The notes beneath the pieces were generated by a model. That model saw only the letters and a list, made by a program, of their open reading frames with translations. It made no database searches and was not told where the DNA came from. Positions 8,386 to 18,915 of a DNA stretch of 64,000 nucleotides are shown piece after piece. The DNA lies in assembly GCF_002564105.1 (NCBI RefSeq), contig NZ_PDBX01000001.1:4464001-4528000 (forward strand), written 5' to 3'. Position numbers and translations under genes: made by a program. Every line of letters begins with the position of its first letter. Position 1 is the stretch's first letter. Origin of the DNA: Collimonas sp. PA-H2 (GTDB taxonomy: Bacteria > Pseudomonadota > Gammaproteobacteria > Burkholderiales > Burkholderiaceae_D).

Positions 8386-9972
8386 TTATGCCTTGGCGCT
8401 CGAATCGGAAGTGGATGCTGCCAGACGTTCCCAGTGGTACTTGCCGGTATGCAGGCTGCTCGGGCCGCGGCGGGCGTATTTCACCATCAGTATCATTTCA
8501 ATGATGAACAGGAAACCATAGAAGCCGAGGAAGCCGGCCAGGCTGAAGTAGAGGCTGCCAGGCTGCAGGGTCGAAGCCGACAGGTGGGTCGGCAGCACGC
8601 CCGAGATGGTCCATGGCTGGCGGCCGTATTCCGCCAGCAGCCAGCCCAGCTCGATCGCGACCCATGGCAGCGGGATGCTGTACACCGCCAGGCGCAGCAG
8701 CCAGCGCTGCTTGGCCAGCTGCTTGCGGATCAGGAAGTAGAACGAGCAGGAGAAGATGAACAGGAACAGCATGCCCAGCCCGACCATCAGGCGGAACGAC
8801 CAGAACATCGGCGCGATTTTCGGGAAGGTGTCGTTGACCGCCATACCGATCTGTTCCGGCGTGGCGTCGATCACGTTCGGCGTGTACTTCTTCAGCAGCA
8901 GGCCGTAGCCGAGATCGTCTTTCCGCTGGTCGAAGGCAGCCACCGCCTCGGGCGACTTGTCGCCGCCTTTCAGGCGGGTGAGGGCTGCGTAGGCCAGCAT
9001 GCCGTTGCGGATGCGTACCTCATGTTCCTTCTTCAGATCCTGGATGCCGGTGATCTGCTTGTCGGCTGAGCGGGTGCCGATCAGGCCCAGCACATACGGG
9101 ATCTTGATGGCATAGTCGGTGCGCTGTTCTTTCTCGTTGGGCCAGCCGACCACGGTGATGCCGGCCGGCGCCGGTTCGGTATGCCATTCGGCCTCCATCG
9201 CCGCCAGCTTGACCTTGTTGACTTCGCCCGCGGTGTAGCCGGATTCGTCGCCGAGCACGATCACCGACAGGGTCGAGGCCAGGCCGAAGCCGGCCGCGAT
9301 CGCAAACGAGCGCAGGGCGAAGGCGGTATCGCGGCCGCGCAGCAGATAAAAGGCGGAGATGCCCAGCACGAACATGGAAGCGGCGACATAGCCTGCGGAC
9401 AGGGTGTGGACGAACTTCACCTGCGCCACCGGATTGAAGATGACGTCGACGATGCTGGTCAGCTCCATGCGCATGGTTTCATAATTGAACTCGGCGCCGA
9501 CCGGATTGTTCATCCAGCCGTTGGCGATCAGGATCCACAAGGCCGACAGGCTGGAGCCCAGCGCCACCAGGAAGGTGACCAGCAGATGCTGGACCCGCGA
9601 CAAGCGATCCCAGCCGAAGAAGAACAGGCCGACGAAGGTCGATTCGAGGAAGAAGGCCATCATCCCTTCGATCGCCAGCGGTGTGCCGAAGATGTCGCCG
9701 ACATAGTGCGAGTAATACGACCAGTTGGTGCCGAACTGGAATTCCAAGGTGATGCCGGTGGCGATCCCCATGGCGAAATTGATGCCGAACAGCTTGCCCC
9801 AGAAGCGCGTCATGTCCTTGTAGACCGGACTGCCGGTCATCACATAGACCGACTCCATGATGACCAGGATCCATGCCAGCCCGAGGGTGAGCGGCACGAA
9901 TAGAAAATGGAACATCGCGGTCGCAGCGAACTGCAGGCGCGACAGGGCGACGACTTCATCGATAGGAATCAT
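8386..9972 (-). CDS. cydA: Cytochrome bd ubiquinol oxidase subunit I
   Basis: Catalytic subunit (528 aa) carrying hemes b558, b595 and d, oxidising ubiquinol and reducing oxygen. The N-terminal stretch LSRLQFAATAMFHFLFVPLT holds the heme ligand His22. The periplasmic Q loop is long (GDESGYTAGEVNKVKLAAME through GYGLLLKKYTPNV), so this is the L-type oxidase like that of E. coli. The conserved C-terminal GRQPWTISGVLPT is present. Its ATG overlaps the stop of cydP. The oxidase supports respiration at low oxygen and under stress. Confidence 0.97.
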   Translation of the reverse strand: MIPIDEVVALSRLQFAATAMFHFLFVPLTLGLAWILVIMESVYVMTGSPVYKDMTRFWGKLFGINFAMGIATGITLEFQFGTNWSYYSHYVGDIFGTPLAIEGMMAFFLESTFVGLFFFGWDRLSRVQHLLVTFLVALGSSLSALWILIANGWMNNPVGAEFNYETMRMELTSIVDVIFNPVAQVKFVHTLSAGYVAASMFVLGISAFYLLRGRDTAFALRSFAIAAGFGLASTLSVIVLGDESGYTAGEVNKVKLAAMEAEWHTEPAPAGITVVGWPNEKEQRTDYAIKIPYVLGLIGTRSADKQITGIQDLKKEHEVRIRNGMLAYAALTRLKGGDKSPEAVAAFDQRKDDLGYGLLLKKYTPNVIDATPEQIGMAVNDTFPKIAPMFWSFRLMVGLGMLFLFIFSCSFYFLIRKQLAKQRWLLRLAVYSIPLPWVAIELGWLLAEYGRQPWTISGVLPTHLSASTLQPGSLYFSLAGFLGFYGFLFIIEMILMVKYARRGPSSLHTGKYHWERLAASTSDSSAKA

Positions 9973-10196
9973 TGGCGGGCCTCAGAAGGGGGTAGATGGG
10001 AAGGGATTGCGGCGGGTTGCGGACTGAGCATGTGCTGTTCTACAAGGTCAGTCGGCATGCGCATTTTCTTGGTCTGCGGCTCGGAAAAAAAGGCCTTCCA
10101 GAGCACGGTCAGCAGCGCAATCTTGACGATCAAAATCAGGGTGATTTCGACCGCCAGCGGCAGGCGCGTAAAGCGTTTGTTCAAGGCGAAAGACAT
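9969..10196 (-). CDS. cydP: Cytochrome oxidase putative small subunit CydP
   Basis: Small protein of 75 aa starting MSFALNKRFTRLPLAVEITL with one transmembrane helix (about residues 14-36) and a polar tail. Size, opening sequence and position directly before cydA match the CydP family found in proteobacterial cyd operons; its precise role is unsettled. The frame extends further upstream, but the ATG at 10196 has AGGAG-like sequence 8-10 bases before it and gives the family N-terminus. The last bases overlap the cydA start in ATGA. Confidence 0.87.
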   Translation of the reverse strand: MSFALNKRFTRLPLAVEITLILIVKIALLTVLWKAFFSEPQTKKMRMPTDLVEQHMLSPQPAAIPSHLPPSEARQ

Positions 10197-10203
10197 AGGA
10201 CGT

Positions 10204-10857
10204 CTACTCCTTAGCGTTCTGCAGCACATCGGGGTGGTCGTTGCTGCTCTTGGTCTTGCTGCCCGAGCCGGGCATGCGGAACTTGTCGCGTACATCCAGC
10301 AGCTTCTTGACCTTGGAACCCATCTTCATCAGCGAAGCCAGGGTTTCCGGCGAGAGCCGCTGCACATCGTCAAACCAGGAACTGGACAGCTCGATCAGGT
10401 TGTACATTTCGCGCATCCGCTGCTGCGCCTGCTGGTCGGTCTCGTTAGCCGGGGTTTCCAGCAGCGCATCGCGCAACATCGACAAGGTCGGCTCGATTTC
10501 GCGGCGCCGGCGTTCTTCCAGCAAAGTCTTGAAAATGTCCCAGATATCTTTCGGCGGTTCGAAATACTCGCGACGGTCGCCGGGGTGATGCAGTAGTTTG
10601 ACCAGGCGCCACGATTGCAATTCTTTCAATCCCATGCTGACGTTGGAGCGGGAAAACGTCAGGTATTCGGCAATCTGGTCAGCATTCAAAGGTTGCCCCA
10701 GGACATAAAGTAACGCATAAATCTGTCCGACGGTGCGATTGATGCCCCAGCGGCTGCCCATTTCGCCGAAGTGCGAGATGAAGCGCTGAGTGAGGGGCGT
10801 CAATGGGGTGGGCGGAGTGCTGACGGCAGGTGTATTGCTCGGAGGGATGGTGTGCAT
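10204..10857 (-). CDS. GbsR/MarR family regulator of the cyd operon
   Basis: Winged-helix transcription factor of 217 aa. The helix-turn-helix is about residues 45-90 (LNADQIAEYLTFSRSNVSMGLKELQSWRLVK), as in GbsR/MarR proteins. It ends 7 bp before cydP, so it heads the cyd operon and is expected to control it. A perfect palindrome (10870-10887) sits on its predicted promoter, which suggests autorepression. The signal sensed is unknown; linkage to respiration is inferred from the operon. Confidence 0.87.
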   Translation of the reverse strand: MHTIPPSNTPAVSTPPTPLTPLTQRFISHFGEMGSRWGINRTVGQIYALLYVLGQPLNADQIAEYLTFSRSNVSMGLKELQSWRLVKLLHHPGDRREYFEPPKDIWDIFKTLLEERRRREIEPTLSMLRDALLETPANETDQQAQQRMREMYNLIELSSSWFDDVQRLSPETLASLMKMGSKVKKLLDVRDKFRMPGSGSKTKSSNDHPDVLQNAKE

Positions 10858-10869
10858 GATGTTTTGAAT

Positions 10870-10887
10870 TTTCAGTAATTACTGAAA
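10870..10887. promoter_or_regulatory. 18-bp palindromic operator at the cyd operon start site
   Basis: TTTCAGTAATTACTGAAA is a perfect palindrome located 13-30 bp upstream of the regulator start codon. It overlaps the end of the predicted -10 hexamer and the likely transcription start, the place where a repressor would block initiation. Binding by the adjacent GbsR/MarR protein is inference. Confidence 0.7.
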
Positions 10888-10914
10888 TATAAGACAAAAC
10901 AGGAATGCTTGCAA
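10886..10914 (-). promoter_or_regulatory. Sigma-70 promoter of the gbsR-cydPABX operon
   Basis: On the minus strand TTGCAA (10914-10909) and TATATT (10891-10886) are separated by exactly 17 bp. The predicted start near 10879 lies inside the palindrome and gives a leader of about 20 bases. Confidence 0.6.
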
Positions 10915-11001
10915 GGAACATGTTGAGGCGCAGCATCCGCCCCGATTAATGTTTTACCTGCAACGAAGTGCTAGTGAGTTGCTTAAAAGATATCGATCAA
11001 G

Positions 11002-11023
11002 TGCAACATAACTCGATGTTGCA
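11002..11023. repeat. Hairpin upstream of ppa
   Basis: TGCAACAT and ATGTTGCA form an exact 8-bp inverted repeat around a 6-base loop. It lies 25 bp upstream of a TATAAT hexamer at 11048-11053. It could be an operator of either flanking operon; no regulator can be assigned. Confidence 0.4.
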
Positions 11024-11047
11024 ACGCACGATAAGACTATCAGCCGT

Positions 11048-11053
11048 TATAAT
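11048..11053 (+). promoter_or_regulatory. Candidate -10 box for ppa
   Basis: A consensus TATAAT lies 212 bp upstream of the ppa start. No good -35 hexamer is at 16-18 bp; a TTGCAA at 11019 is 23 bp away. If used, the transcript would carry the 162-base hairpin as its leader. Confidence 0.35.
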
Positions 11054-11071
11054 TTAAGGTTGCAAAGGTAT

Positions 11072-11233
11072 TGGTGGACTGTAACAGCCGATTCGAGAGC
11101 GCCTGCCACGTACACGACCCGCATGGCGGCGTTGCAAATGCTCGCAATAGCCTCGCTATTGCTCCGCTTTGCGCCTTGCCCTGCGTGCCGTGTACGCGTC
11201 TTTCACTCTCGAATCGGCTGTTACAGTCCACCA
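11072..11233. repeat. 162-bp long inverted repeat (hairpin element) before ppa
   Basis: The outer arms at 11072-11099 and 11206-11233 are exact 28-bp reverse complements, beginning TGGTGGACTGTAACAGCC. The interior also pairs imperfectly for most of its length, including GTACACG/CGTGTAC and GCAATAGC/GCTATTGC at the tip. The element could be a palindromic intergenic repeat, a MITE-like remnant, or a structured leader RNA. No target-site duplication is evident. The short ORFs on it come from the palindrome and are not genes. Confidence 0.85.
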
Positions 11234-11265
11234 GCAAATTTTTTAATTATTGACGAGAGCACACC

Positions 11266-11805
11266 ATGAGTCTGAATCAAGTATCGGCCGGGCGCGATTT
11301 GCCAAACGATTTCAACGTCATCATCGAAATCCCGATGAATGCCGATCCGATCAAATACGAAGTAGACAAGGAATCCGGCGCGATTTTCGTTGACCGCTTC
11401 ATGGGCACTGCCATGCACTACCCGTGCAACTACGGCTATATCCCGCAAACCTTGTCGGAAGATGGCGATCCGGTCGACGTGCTGGTGATCACGCCGTTCC
11501 CGCTGTTCCCGGGCGTGGTGGTGCGCTGCCGTCCGGTGGGCGTGCTGAAGATGTCGGACGAAGCCGGTCAGGACGCCAAGCTGCTGGCGGTGCCGGTCGA
11601 CAAGGTGCTGAGCATCTACACCCACTGGCAAAAGCCGGAAGACATGAATGAACTGCGCCTGAAGCAGATCCAGCATTTCTTCGAACACTACAAGGACCTG
11701 GAAAAGGGTAAATGGGTCAAGATCGACGGCTGGTTCGGCCCTGACGAAGCGCGCAAGGAAATCCTGGCGGGCGTCGAGGCTTACAAGAAGTCCATCGCGG
11801 CGTAA
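11266..11805 (+). CDS. ppa: Inorganic pyrophosphatase
   Basis: Cytosolic family I pyrophosphatase (179 aa) hydrolysing PPi to phosphate and pulling biosynthetic reactions forward. The conserved [31 protein letters not shown] and the metal-binding DGDPVDVLV are present. Length is normal for a bacterial soluble PPase. It is a single-gene unit with the hairpin element upstream and a strong terminator downstream. Confidence 0.97.
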   Translation: MSLNQVSAGRDLPNDFNVIIEIPMNADPIKYEVDKESGAIFVDRFMGTAMHYPCNYGYIPQTLSEDGDPVDVLVITPFPLFPGVVVRCRPVGVLKMSDEAGQDAKLLAVPVDKVLSIYTHWQKPEDMNELRLKQIQHFFEHYKDLEKGKWVKIDGWFGPDEARKEILAGVEAYKKSIAA

Positions 11806-11847
11806 TTTGCCGGAACCGAGGCCTGCCTGAGCGGGCCGGGTTTACTG

Positions 11848-11874
11848 AAAAAGCGCACCACGGTGCGCTTTTTT
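11848..11874. terminator. Bidirectional intrinsic terminator after ppa
   Basis: AGCGCACC pairs with GGTGCGCT, flanked by an A-run on the left (11848-11852) and a T-run on the right (11869-11874). It can end both ppa and the convergent EamA gene, whose stop codon touches it. Confidence 0.88.
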
Positions 11875-12758
11875 CATGGCCTGGCGGTTTTCAGCAGCAG
11901 CGCCAGGCGGCCGCCGAACTGGTTCAGCAGCAGGCCGCACAGCACCAGCAGCCCTGCCATGATTTTCCACGGCTGCAGCGCCTCTCCCAATATCAGGGAG
12001 GCGCTCAGCATGCCGGCCACCGGCACCAGCAGCGAGAACGGCGCCACCGTGGCGGCCGGATATTTGCGCATCAAGGTCGACCAGATGGCAAAGCCGAGGA
12101 TAGTGGTCGGATAGGACTGGAACAGGATGGCGCCGGCCGAGGTCCAGTTGAAGCGCTGCGCCGCATCCTGCCAGGCGGCCGCACCCTCAAACGCCAGCGA
12201 TGCCAGCAACAGCGCCGGCGCCGCCATCAGCGCACCCCATGCCACCAGCGCCAGCGGATTGACCTTGCCGATCTGCTTGGTGACGATATTGGCGCCGGCC
12301 CAGCTGAGTCCGGCCGCGACCACCAGCACGAAGCCGAGCACCGTTGCCGTGCCATCCAGATGGGCGGCGACCACGCCCATGCCGGCGAAGGCAACCAGGG
12401 CGCCGAAAATTTGCGCCGCGCGCGCCCGCTCTCCCAGTATCAGCACCGCCAGCGCCACCGTGAAAAACACTTGCAGCTGCATCACCAGCGACGCCAGCCC
12501 TGGCGCGAATCCCAGCTTCATGCCGATGAACAGCAAGGAAAACTGGCCGGCGAACTGCAGGCCGCCGTAGGCAAGCAGCAAACGCCATGGAATGGCCGGA
12601 CGCTTGATGAAGAACACCAGCGGCAGCGCCGCGAAAATGAAGCGCAGCGCGCAAAACAGGATAGGCGGCAAACCCTGCAGGCCGATCTTGATGGCTACAA
12701 AGTTAAGGCCCCAGATCGAGACCGTCAGGATTGCCAGGAAGACGTCGGTGGCTTGCAT
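11874..12758 (-). CDS. EamA/DMT family transporter (copy 1)
   Basis: Ten-span inner-membrane transporter of 294 aa made of two EamA repeats, a family that exports amino acids and other metabolites. Typical stretches are SIWGLNFVAIKIGLQGLPP and LRFIFAALPLVF in the first repeat and GLSWAGANIVTKQIGKVNPL in the second. It is divergent from the LysR gene at 12855. A close paralogue lies on the other side of that gene (13756-14634). Substrate unknown; the overall resemblance is to the YdcZ/EamA O-acetylserine/cysteine exporter-like group. Confidence 0.9.
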   Translation of the reverse strand: MQATDVFLAILTVSIWGLNFVAIKIGLQGLPPILFCALRFIFAALPLVFFIKRPAIPWRLLLAYGGLQFAGQFSLLFIGMKLGFAPGLASLVMQLQVFFTVALAVLILGERARAAQIFGALVAFAGMGVVAAHLDGTATVLGFVLVVAAGLSWAGANIVTKQIGKVNPLALVAWGALMAAPALLLASLAFEGAAAWQDAAQRFNWTSAGAILFQSYPTTILGFAIWSTLMRKYPAATVAPFSLLVPVAGMLSASLILGEALQPWKIMAGLLVLCGLLLNQFGGRLALLLKTARP

Positions 12759-12839
12759 CTTGGGTGCTCCGTAAAAGAAAGATGAAGCCAGTTTATTGTT
12801 TCTGTATGATGATTAAATCAGGTTTTATAAAATCATTAG

Positions 12840-12851
12840 TTCTATATAGAA
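12840..12851. promoter_or_regulatory. Palindrome at the LysR gene start
   Basis: TTCTATATAGAA is a perfect 12-bp palindrome ending 3 bases before the ATG at 12855, where a ribosome binding site would be expected. A nearby ATGATT/AATCAT inverted pair (12809-12814, 12831-12836) lies in the same divergent promoter region. Either could be a LysR site. Confidence 0.4.
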
Positions 12852-12854
12852 AAT

Positions 12855-13769
12855 ATGATCGATTTGCAAAGAATGGTGGCTTTCGTCGCGGTGGCGGATC
12901 ACGGCAGCTTTTCCATCGCGGCGGCGCGGCTGGAAGTGTCGAATTCGCATGTCAGCAAACAGGTCAGCGCGCTGGAGCGCGAGCTGCGGGTCAAGCTGCT
13001 GCAGCGGACCACCCGCAGCCTCAGCCTGACCGAGGCCGGCGAGGTGTTTTACCGGCGCTGCAAGGCGATCTTGTCGGAAGTGGCGGAGGCCGAGCAGGAA
13101 GTGCTGCGGCGGCAGGATTCGCCGCAAGGCATCTTGCGCGTGACAGCGCCGGCCAATTTCGCCAATGTCTGCCTGCCGGATATCGTCTGCAATTTCATGC
13201 AGCAGCATCCAGAAATCGAGCTGGAGCTGACGCTGTCTGACCAGTTCTTGGATCTCGCCGAACGCTCCATCGACGTAGCGCTGCGCATCGCCAATACGCC
13301 GCCGGAGAACGTCCATGCGCGCATGCTGTACCGGGTCGGCTGGAGCGTGGTCGGCAGCGCCGAATATTTTGCCACGCGGCGCTTGCCGCAGACGCTGGAG
13401 GAATTGCCAGCCTACGACTGCCTGGCCGACAACATCATGGGTGCCAAGGACATCTGGCAGTTTGAAGAAGTCGACGGCAAGCCTGGATCGCGTCACGAAA
13501 TCAGGATTACGCCGCACATCAATTGCAACAATAGCGTCTGGCTGCACCAGTGCGTGCTGCGCGGCATGGGCATTGGCCTGCTGCCGGATTACATGACCGG
13601 CGCCGACCTGGCGCAAAAGAAACTGATCAGGCTGCTGCCGCAATATGCGCCGTTGCCGCAGCGTCGCCTGTACGGCATTTATCTGCCGAACCGCTATCTG
13701 TCGTCCAAGGTCAGGTTGTTCCTCGACGCCGTCGAGCAGGGGCTGGGCCTAATCGCTACGCGCGCCTGA
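12855..13769 (+). CDS. LysR family transcriptional regulator
   Basis: DNA-binding regulator of 304 aa. The N-terminal winged helix-turn-helix spans about residues 1-60 (FSIAAARLEVSNSHVSKQVSALE), followed by a LysR substrate-binding domain. It resembles the DsdC/CrgA-type LysRs that often control divergent transporters or oxidoreductases. It is divergent from EamA copy 1 and overlaps the end of EamA copy 2 by 14 bp in convergent orientation. Regulation of one or both exporters is a reasonable inference. No clear ribosome binding site precedes the ATG. Confidence 0.92.
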   Translation: MIDLQRMVAFVAVADHGSFSIAAARLEVSNSHVSKQVSALERELRVKLLQRTTRSLSLTEAGEVFYRRCKAILSEVAEAEQEVLRRQDSPQGILRVTAPANFANVCLPDIVCNFMQQHPEIELELTLSDQFLDLAERSIDVALRIANTPPENVHARMLYRVGWSVVGSAEYFATRRLPQTLEELPAYDCLADNIMGAKDIWQFEEVDGKPGSRHEIRITPHINCNNSVWLHQCVLRGMGIGLLPDYMTGADLAQKKLIRLLPQYAPLPQRRLYGIYLPNRYLSSKVRLFLDAVEQGLGLIATRA

Positions 13770-14634
13770 GCAGCGGCAGCAGGCGCGCGCCGAATTGGTT
13801 CAGGGCAAGCCCGCCCAGCACCAACAGGCCGGCGGCGATCTTCCACCACTGCAGCGCTTCGCCCAGCAGGATGGCGGCGCTCAGCATGCCCACCAGCGGC
13901 ACCAGTAGCGAGAACGGCGCCACCGTCGCCGCCGGGTACTTGCGCATCAGGATGGTCCAGATGCCGTAGCCGACGATGGTGTTCGGATAGGATTGGTAAA
14001 ACACCGCCGCCGCCGAGGTCCAGCCAAAGTGCATAAAGGCGTCATGCCAGGCAGCCGGGCCTTCCAGCAGCGCCGAAGCCAGCAGCAGAGGCGGCGCCGC
14101 CATCAGCGAACCCCAGCTCATCAGCGCCAGCGGATTGACCTTGCCGATCTTCTTCGTGACGATATTGGCGCTGGCCCAGCTCAGGCCGGCGCCGATCACC
14201 AGCAGGAAGCCGATCACGGTAGCTTGCGCTTCCAGATGGGTGGAGACCAGCACGATGCCGGCTAGCGCGACCAGCGCGCCCAGCAATTGCGTCAGCAGCG
14301 GCCGTTCGCCCAGCAGCAGCACCGCCAGGCCGATGGTGAAAAACGCCTGCAACTGGATCACCAGCGAGGCCAGGCCGGCGCCTATGCCGAGCTGCATGCC
14401 GGAGAACAGCAAGGAAAACTGCAGGGCGAACTGGAACAGGCCGAAGCCGGCCAGATAGCGCCAGGGTATCGCCGGCCGCTTGATGAAGAACACCAGCGGA
14501 AACGCCGCAAAGACAAAGCGCAGCGCCGAAAACAGCAGCGGCGGCAAGCCTGTCAGGCCGATCTTGATGACGACAAAATTCATGCCCCAGATCATGACGG
14601 TCAGCAAGGCTAGCAAGATATCGGTCGGTTGCAT
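13756..14634 (-). CDS. EamA/DMT family transporter (copy 2)
   Basis: Ten-span transporter of 292 aa, clearly paralogous to the protein at 11874-12758: both begin MQ(A/P)TD and share FFIKRPAIPWR, ANIVTK(Q/K)IGKVNPLAL and LMRKYPAATVAPFSLLVP. Differences are spread along the whole length, so the duplication is not recent. The 3' end overlaps the LysR gene. Substrate unknown. Confidence 0.9.
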   Translation of the reverse strand: MQPTDILLALLTVMIWGMNFVVIKIGLTGLPPLLFSALRFVFAAFPLVFFIKRPAIPWRYLAGFGLFQFALQFSLLFSGMQLGIGAGLASLVIQLQAFFTIGLAVLLLGERPLLTQLLGALVALAGIVLVSTHLEAQATVIGFLLVIGAGLSWASANIVTKKIGKVNPLALMSWGSLMAAPPLLLASALLEGPAAWHDAFMHFGWTSAAAVFYQSYPNTIVGYGIWTILMRKYPAATVAPFSLLVPLVGMLSAAILLGEALQWWKIAAGLLVLGGLALNQFGARLLPLLRRA

Positions 14635-14660
14635 GGCTGTTCTTGAAGTGATGTGGCTTG

Positions 14661-15923
14661 TTAAGGCAGGGCTGAGCGGAAAGGATTGCGGTCGTTCAGC
14701 TCATCCATGTAGCTGTCGATGCCGTCCGATTCCCGTTCCAGAAAATTCGCCACGGCGTCGGCAAAACCCGGATGCGCCAGCCAGTGCGCCGACCAGGTTT
14801 TCTGCGGCAGGAAGCCGCGCGCCATCTTGTGTTCGCCCTGAGCGCCGCCTTCGAAGCAGGCTATTTTTTGCTCGATGCAGAATTCCAGCGGCTGGTAGTA
14901 GGCCGTTTCAAAATGCAGGCAGGGCACGAATTCCAGTGCGCCCCAGTAGCGGCCGTACAGGGTCTGTCCGGTATGGATCAGCAGCGACGAGGCAATCGGC
15001 CGGCCGTCGCGCTCGGCCACGATCAGCAGGATGTTGTGCGGCATGCTGGCGCCGATGCGCAGGAAGAAATCCAGGTTGAGGTAGGGCGTGGAGCGATGCT
15101 CGGCGTAGGTGTGCGCATAGCAGCGGTTGAAAAACGCCCAGTCCGCCTCCGTGGCGTCGATGCCGCGCACCCGGCGCAGGCGCACGCCGGCTTCGGCTAC
15201 CTTGCGCCGCTCGGCCGCGATGTTCTTGCGCTTCTTGCGTTCCAGCGTCGCGAGGAACTGATCGAAATCGCGATAGCCGGGATTGAGCCAGTGGAACTGC
15301 ACGCCGCTGCGCAGCATGAAGCCGGCCTGTTGCAAGGCTTCCGCCTGTTCCGCCGGCGGATACAGAATGTGAGTGGAGGAAGTCTGGGTGTCGCGCCGCA
15401 GTGCTTGCAGCACCTGGACCAGCGCCGCCCGGGCGGCGGCGTCGCGCGCCAGCAGGCGGCCGCCGGTCACCGGCGTAAACGGAATCGCCGACAGCAACTT
15501 GGGATAGTAGTCCAGGCCGTTGCGCTGGTAGGCGTCGGCCCATGCCCAGTCGAACACGTATTCGCCGTAGGAATGGTACTTGACGTACAAGGGCAGCGCC
15601 GCCGCCAGCCCTCCTGCCTGGTCCCACAAGGTGATGTACTGCGGCTGCCAGCCCGATTTTTCCGAAGCGCTGCCGCTTTCATGCAAGGCGTGCAGGAAGG
15701 CGAAGGAGAGGAAGGGATTGGCGTCGGCTTGCAGGCCCAGCAGTTCGTCCCATGCCGCCTGGCCGACTTCGCTCAGCGAGGCGACGATGCGGGTGGCGAA
15801 CTGGCCGGTATTCCGTACTGTTGTGGTATTGGTCAAGGACTGGACGAGCCGTGAATGAGGATGAGGGCGGAAACGGAAATAAGCGAGAAGTTTAGCACCG
15901 TCGCCGCAGCTCTGCCGCGCCAT
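14661..15923 (-). CDS. GNAT/FemAB-like acyltransferase, DUF482 family
   Basis: Protein of up to 420 aa in the DUF482/COG3146 family, predicted N-acyltransferases with a FemAB-like double GNAT fold. Recognisable stretches are [54 protein letters not shown] [11 protein letters not shown] and the C-terminal [16 protein letters not shown]. The biochemical substrate is not established. The start is uncertain: the ATG at 15923 overlaps the nadE leader, while an in-frame TTG at 15836 (MTNTTTVRN) would give 391 aa, closer to the family length. Confidence 0.87.
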   Translation of the reverse strand: MARQSCGDGAKLLAYFRFRPHPHSRLVQSLTNTTTVRNTGQFATRIVASLSEVGQAAWDELLGLQADANPFLSFAFLHALHESGSASEKSGWQPQYITLWDQAGGLAAALPLYVKYHSYGEYVFDWAWADAYQRNGLDYYPKLLSAIPFTPVTGGRLLARDAAARAALVQVLQALRRDTQTSSTHILYPPAEQAEALQQAGFMLRSGVQFHWLNPGYRDFDQFLATLERKKRKNIAAERRKVAEAGVRLRRVRGIDATEADWAFFNRCYAHTYAEHRSTPYLNLDFFLRIGASMPHNILLIVAERDGRPIASSLLIHTGQTLYGRYWGALEFVPCLHFETAYYQPLEFCIEQKIACFEGGAQGEHKMARGFLPQKTWSAHWLAHPGFADAVANFLERESDGIDSYMDELNDRNPFRSALP

Positions 15924-15983
15924 CCTGAGCAGAGGGCATTACATGCGATAATTGAAAGCATCACGCAGAGCGCAGGAAGAATG

Positions 15984-18038
<2,055 letters not shown>

Positions 18039-18064
18039 GCGCACTACAATTCAGCTTATGTTGC

Positions 18065-18089
18065 ATAACTCTCTTAAAAACAGAGTTAT
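18065..18089. repeat. Hairpin after nadE
   Basis: ATAACTCT and AGAGTTAT form an exact 8-bp stem around a 9-base loop, 26 bp after the nadE stop. There is no T-run, so it is a weak terminator candidate or an operator. See the related repeat at 18111. Confidence 0.5.
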
Positions 18090-18110
18090 TGATTGCCGCG
18101 TATAGACAAA

Positions 18111-18131
18111 TAGAGTTTTTCATATACTCTA
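18111..18131. repeat. Second hairpin upstream of glnB
   Basis: TAGAGT and ACTCTA are exact inverted repeats around a 9-base loop, the same loop length as the hairpin at 18065, and share the AGAGT/ACTCT core in the reverse order. It lies about 90 bp before the glnB start. Confidence 0.4.
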
Positions 18132-18146
18132 CGAGATTGCGCTTGA

Positions 18147-18557
<411 letters not shown>

Positions 18558-18915
18558 GTTTGCATGAGCAAGGTTGATGCAGTTCTTGCCGCAGCCTGAG
18601 TAGTCGTACTTCCTTCCCTTCAAGTTCTGCTCAGTTCTCATATCTGGCCGCGGTCGTTCGATGTACTGGATGACTGGCCGCGGCTCCAGGCTCACCGCAG
18701 TAACGCTTTTCCTGTCCTTGAGCAAGCCCTCTAGTTCCGCCATCGTGATTGCGCCGCATGCAATCAGCATCCGCTGAACGCCGGCAAAACAATTTCCGCA
18801 TACTCTCACGCGTTTTTCTTATTGGACGCCTGCCTCCTCTGCGCGCTATCGTTTTCTCTTGGCAACCGACGGCAGCCACAAGCTGCCGCCAACTGCGCTA
18901 CCAGAGAGGTGATTC
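18558..18915. other. Intergenic region, possible antisense ORF remnant
   Basis: No plus-strand gene is convincing here. On the minus strand from 18809 a frame reads MRVCGNCFAGVQRMLIACG then a hydrophilic stretch with PRPVIQYIERPRP, and continues without stop into the antisense of glnB. It has no ribosome binding site I can identify and I do not recognise it; it may be an eroded gene. The last 100 bp probably hold the promoter of the sfnB operon, but I see no sigma-54 type element. Confidence 0.3.

Noticed and set aside
7693..9069. 458-aa plus-strand ORF opposite cydB/cydA
   Set aside because: Antisense shadow; His/Gln/Glu-rich without domain features, while cydA and cydB are unambiguous.
11040..11269. 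Small ORFs (60-69 aa) on both strands before ppa
   Set aside because: They read through the two arms of the 162-bp palindrome, giving mirror-image proteins; no ribosome binding sites.
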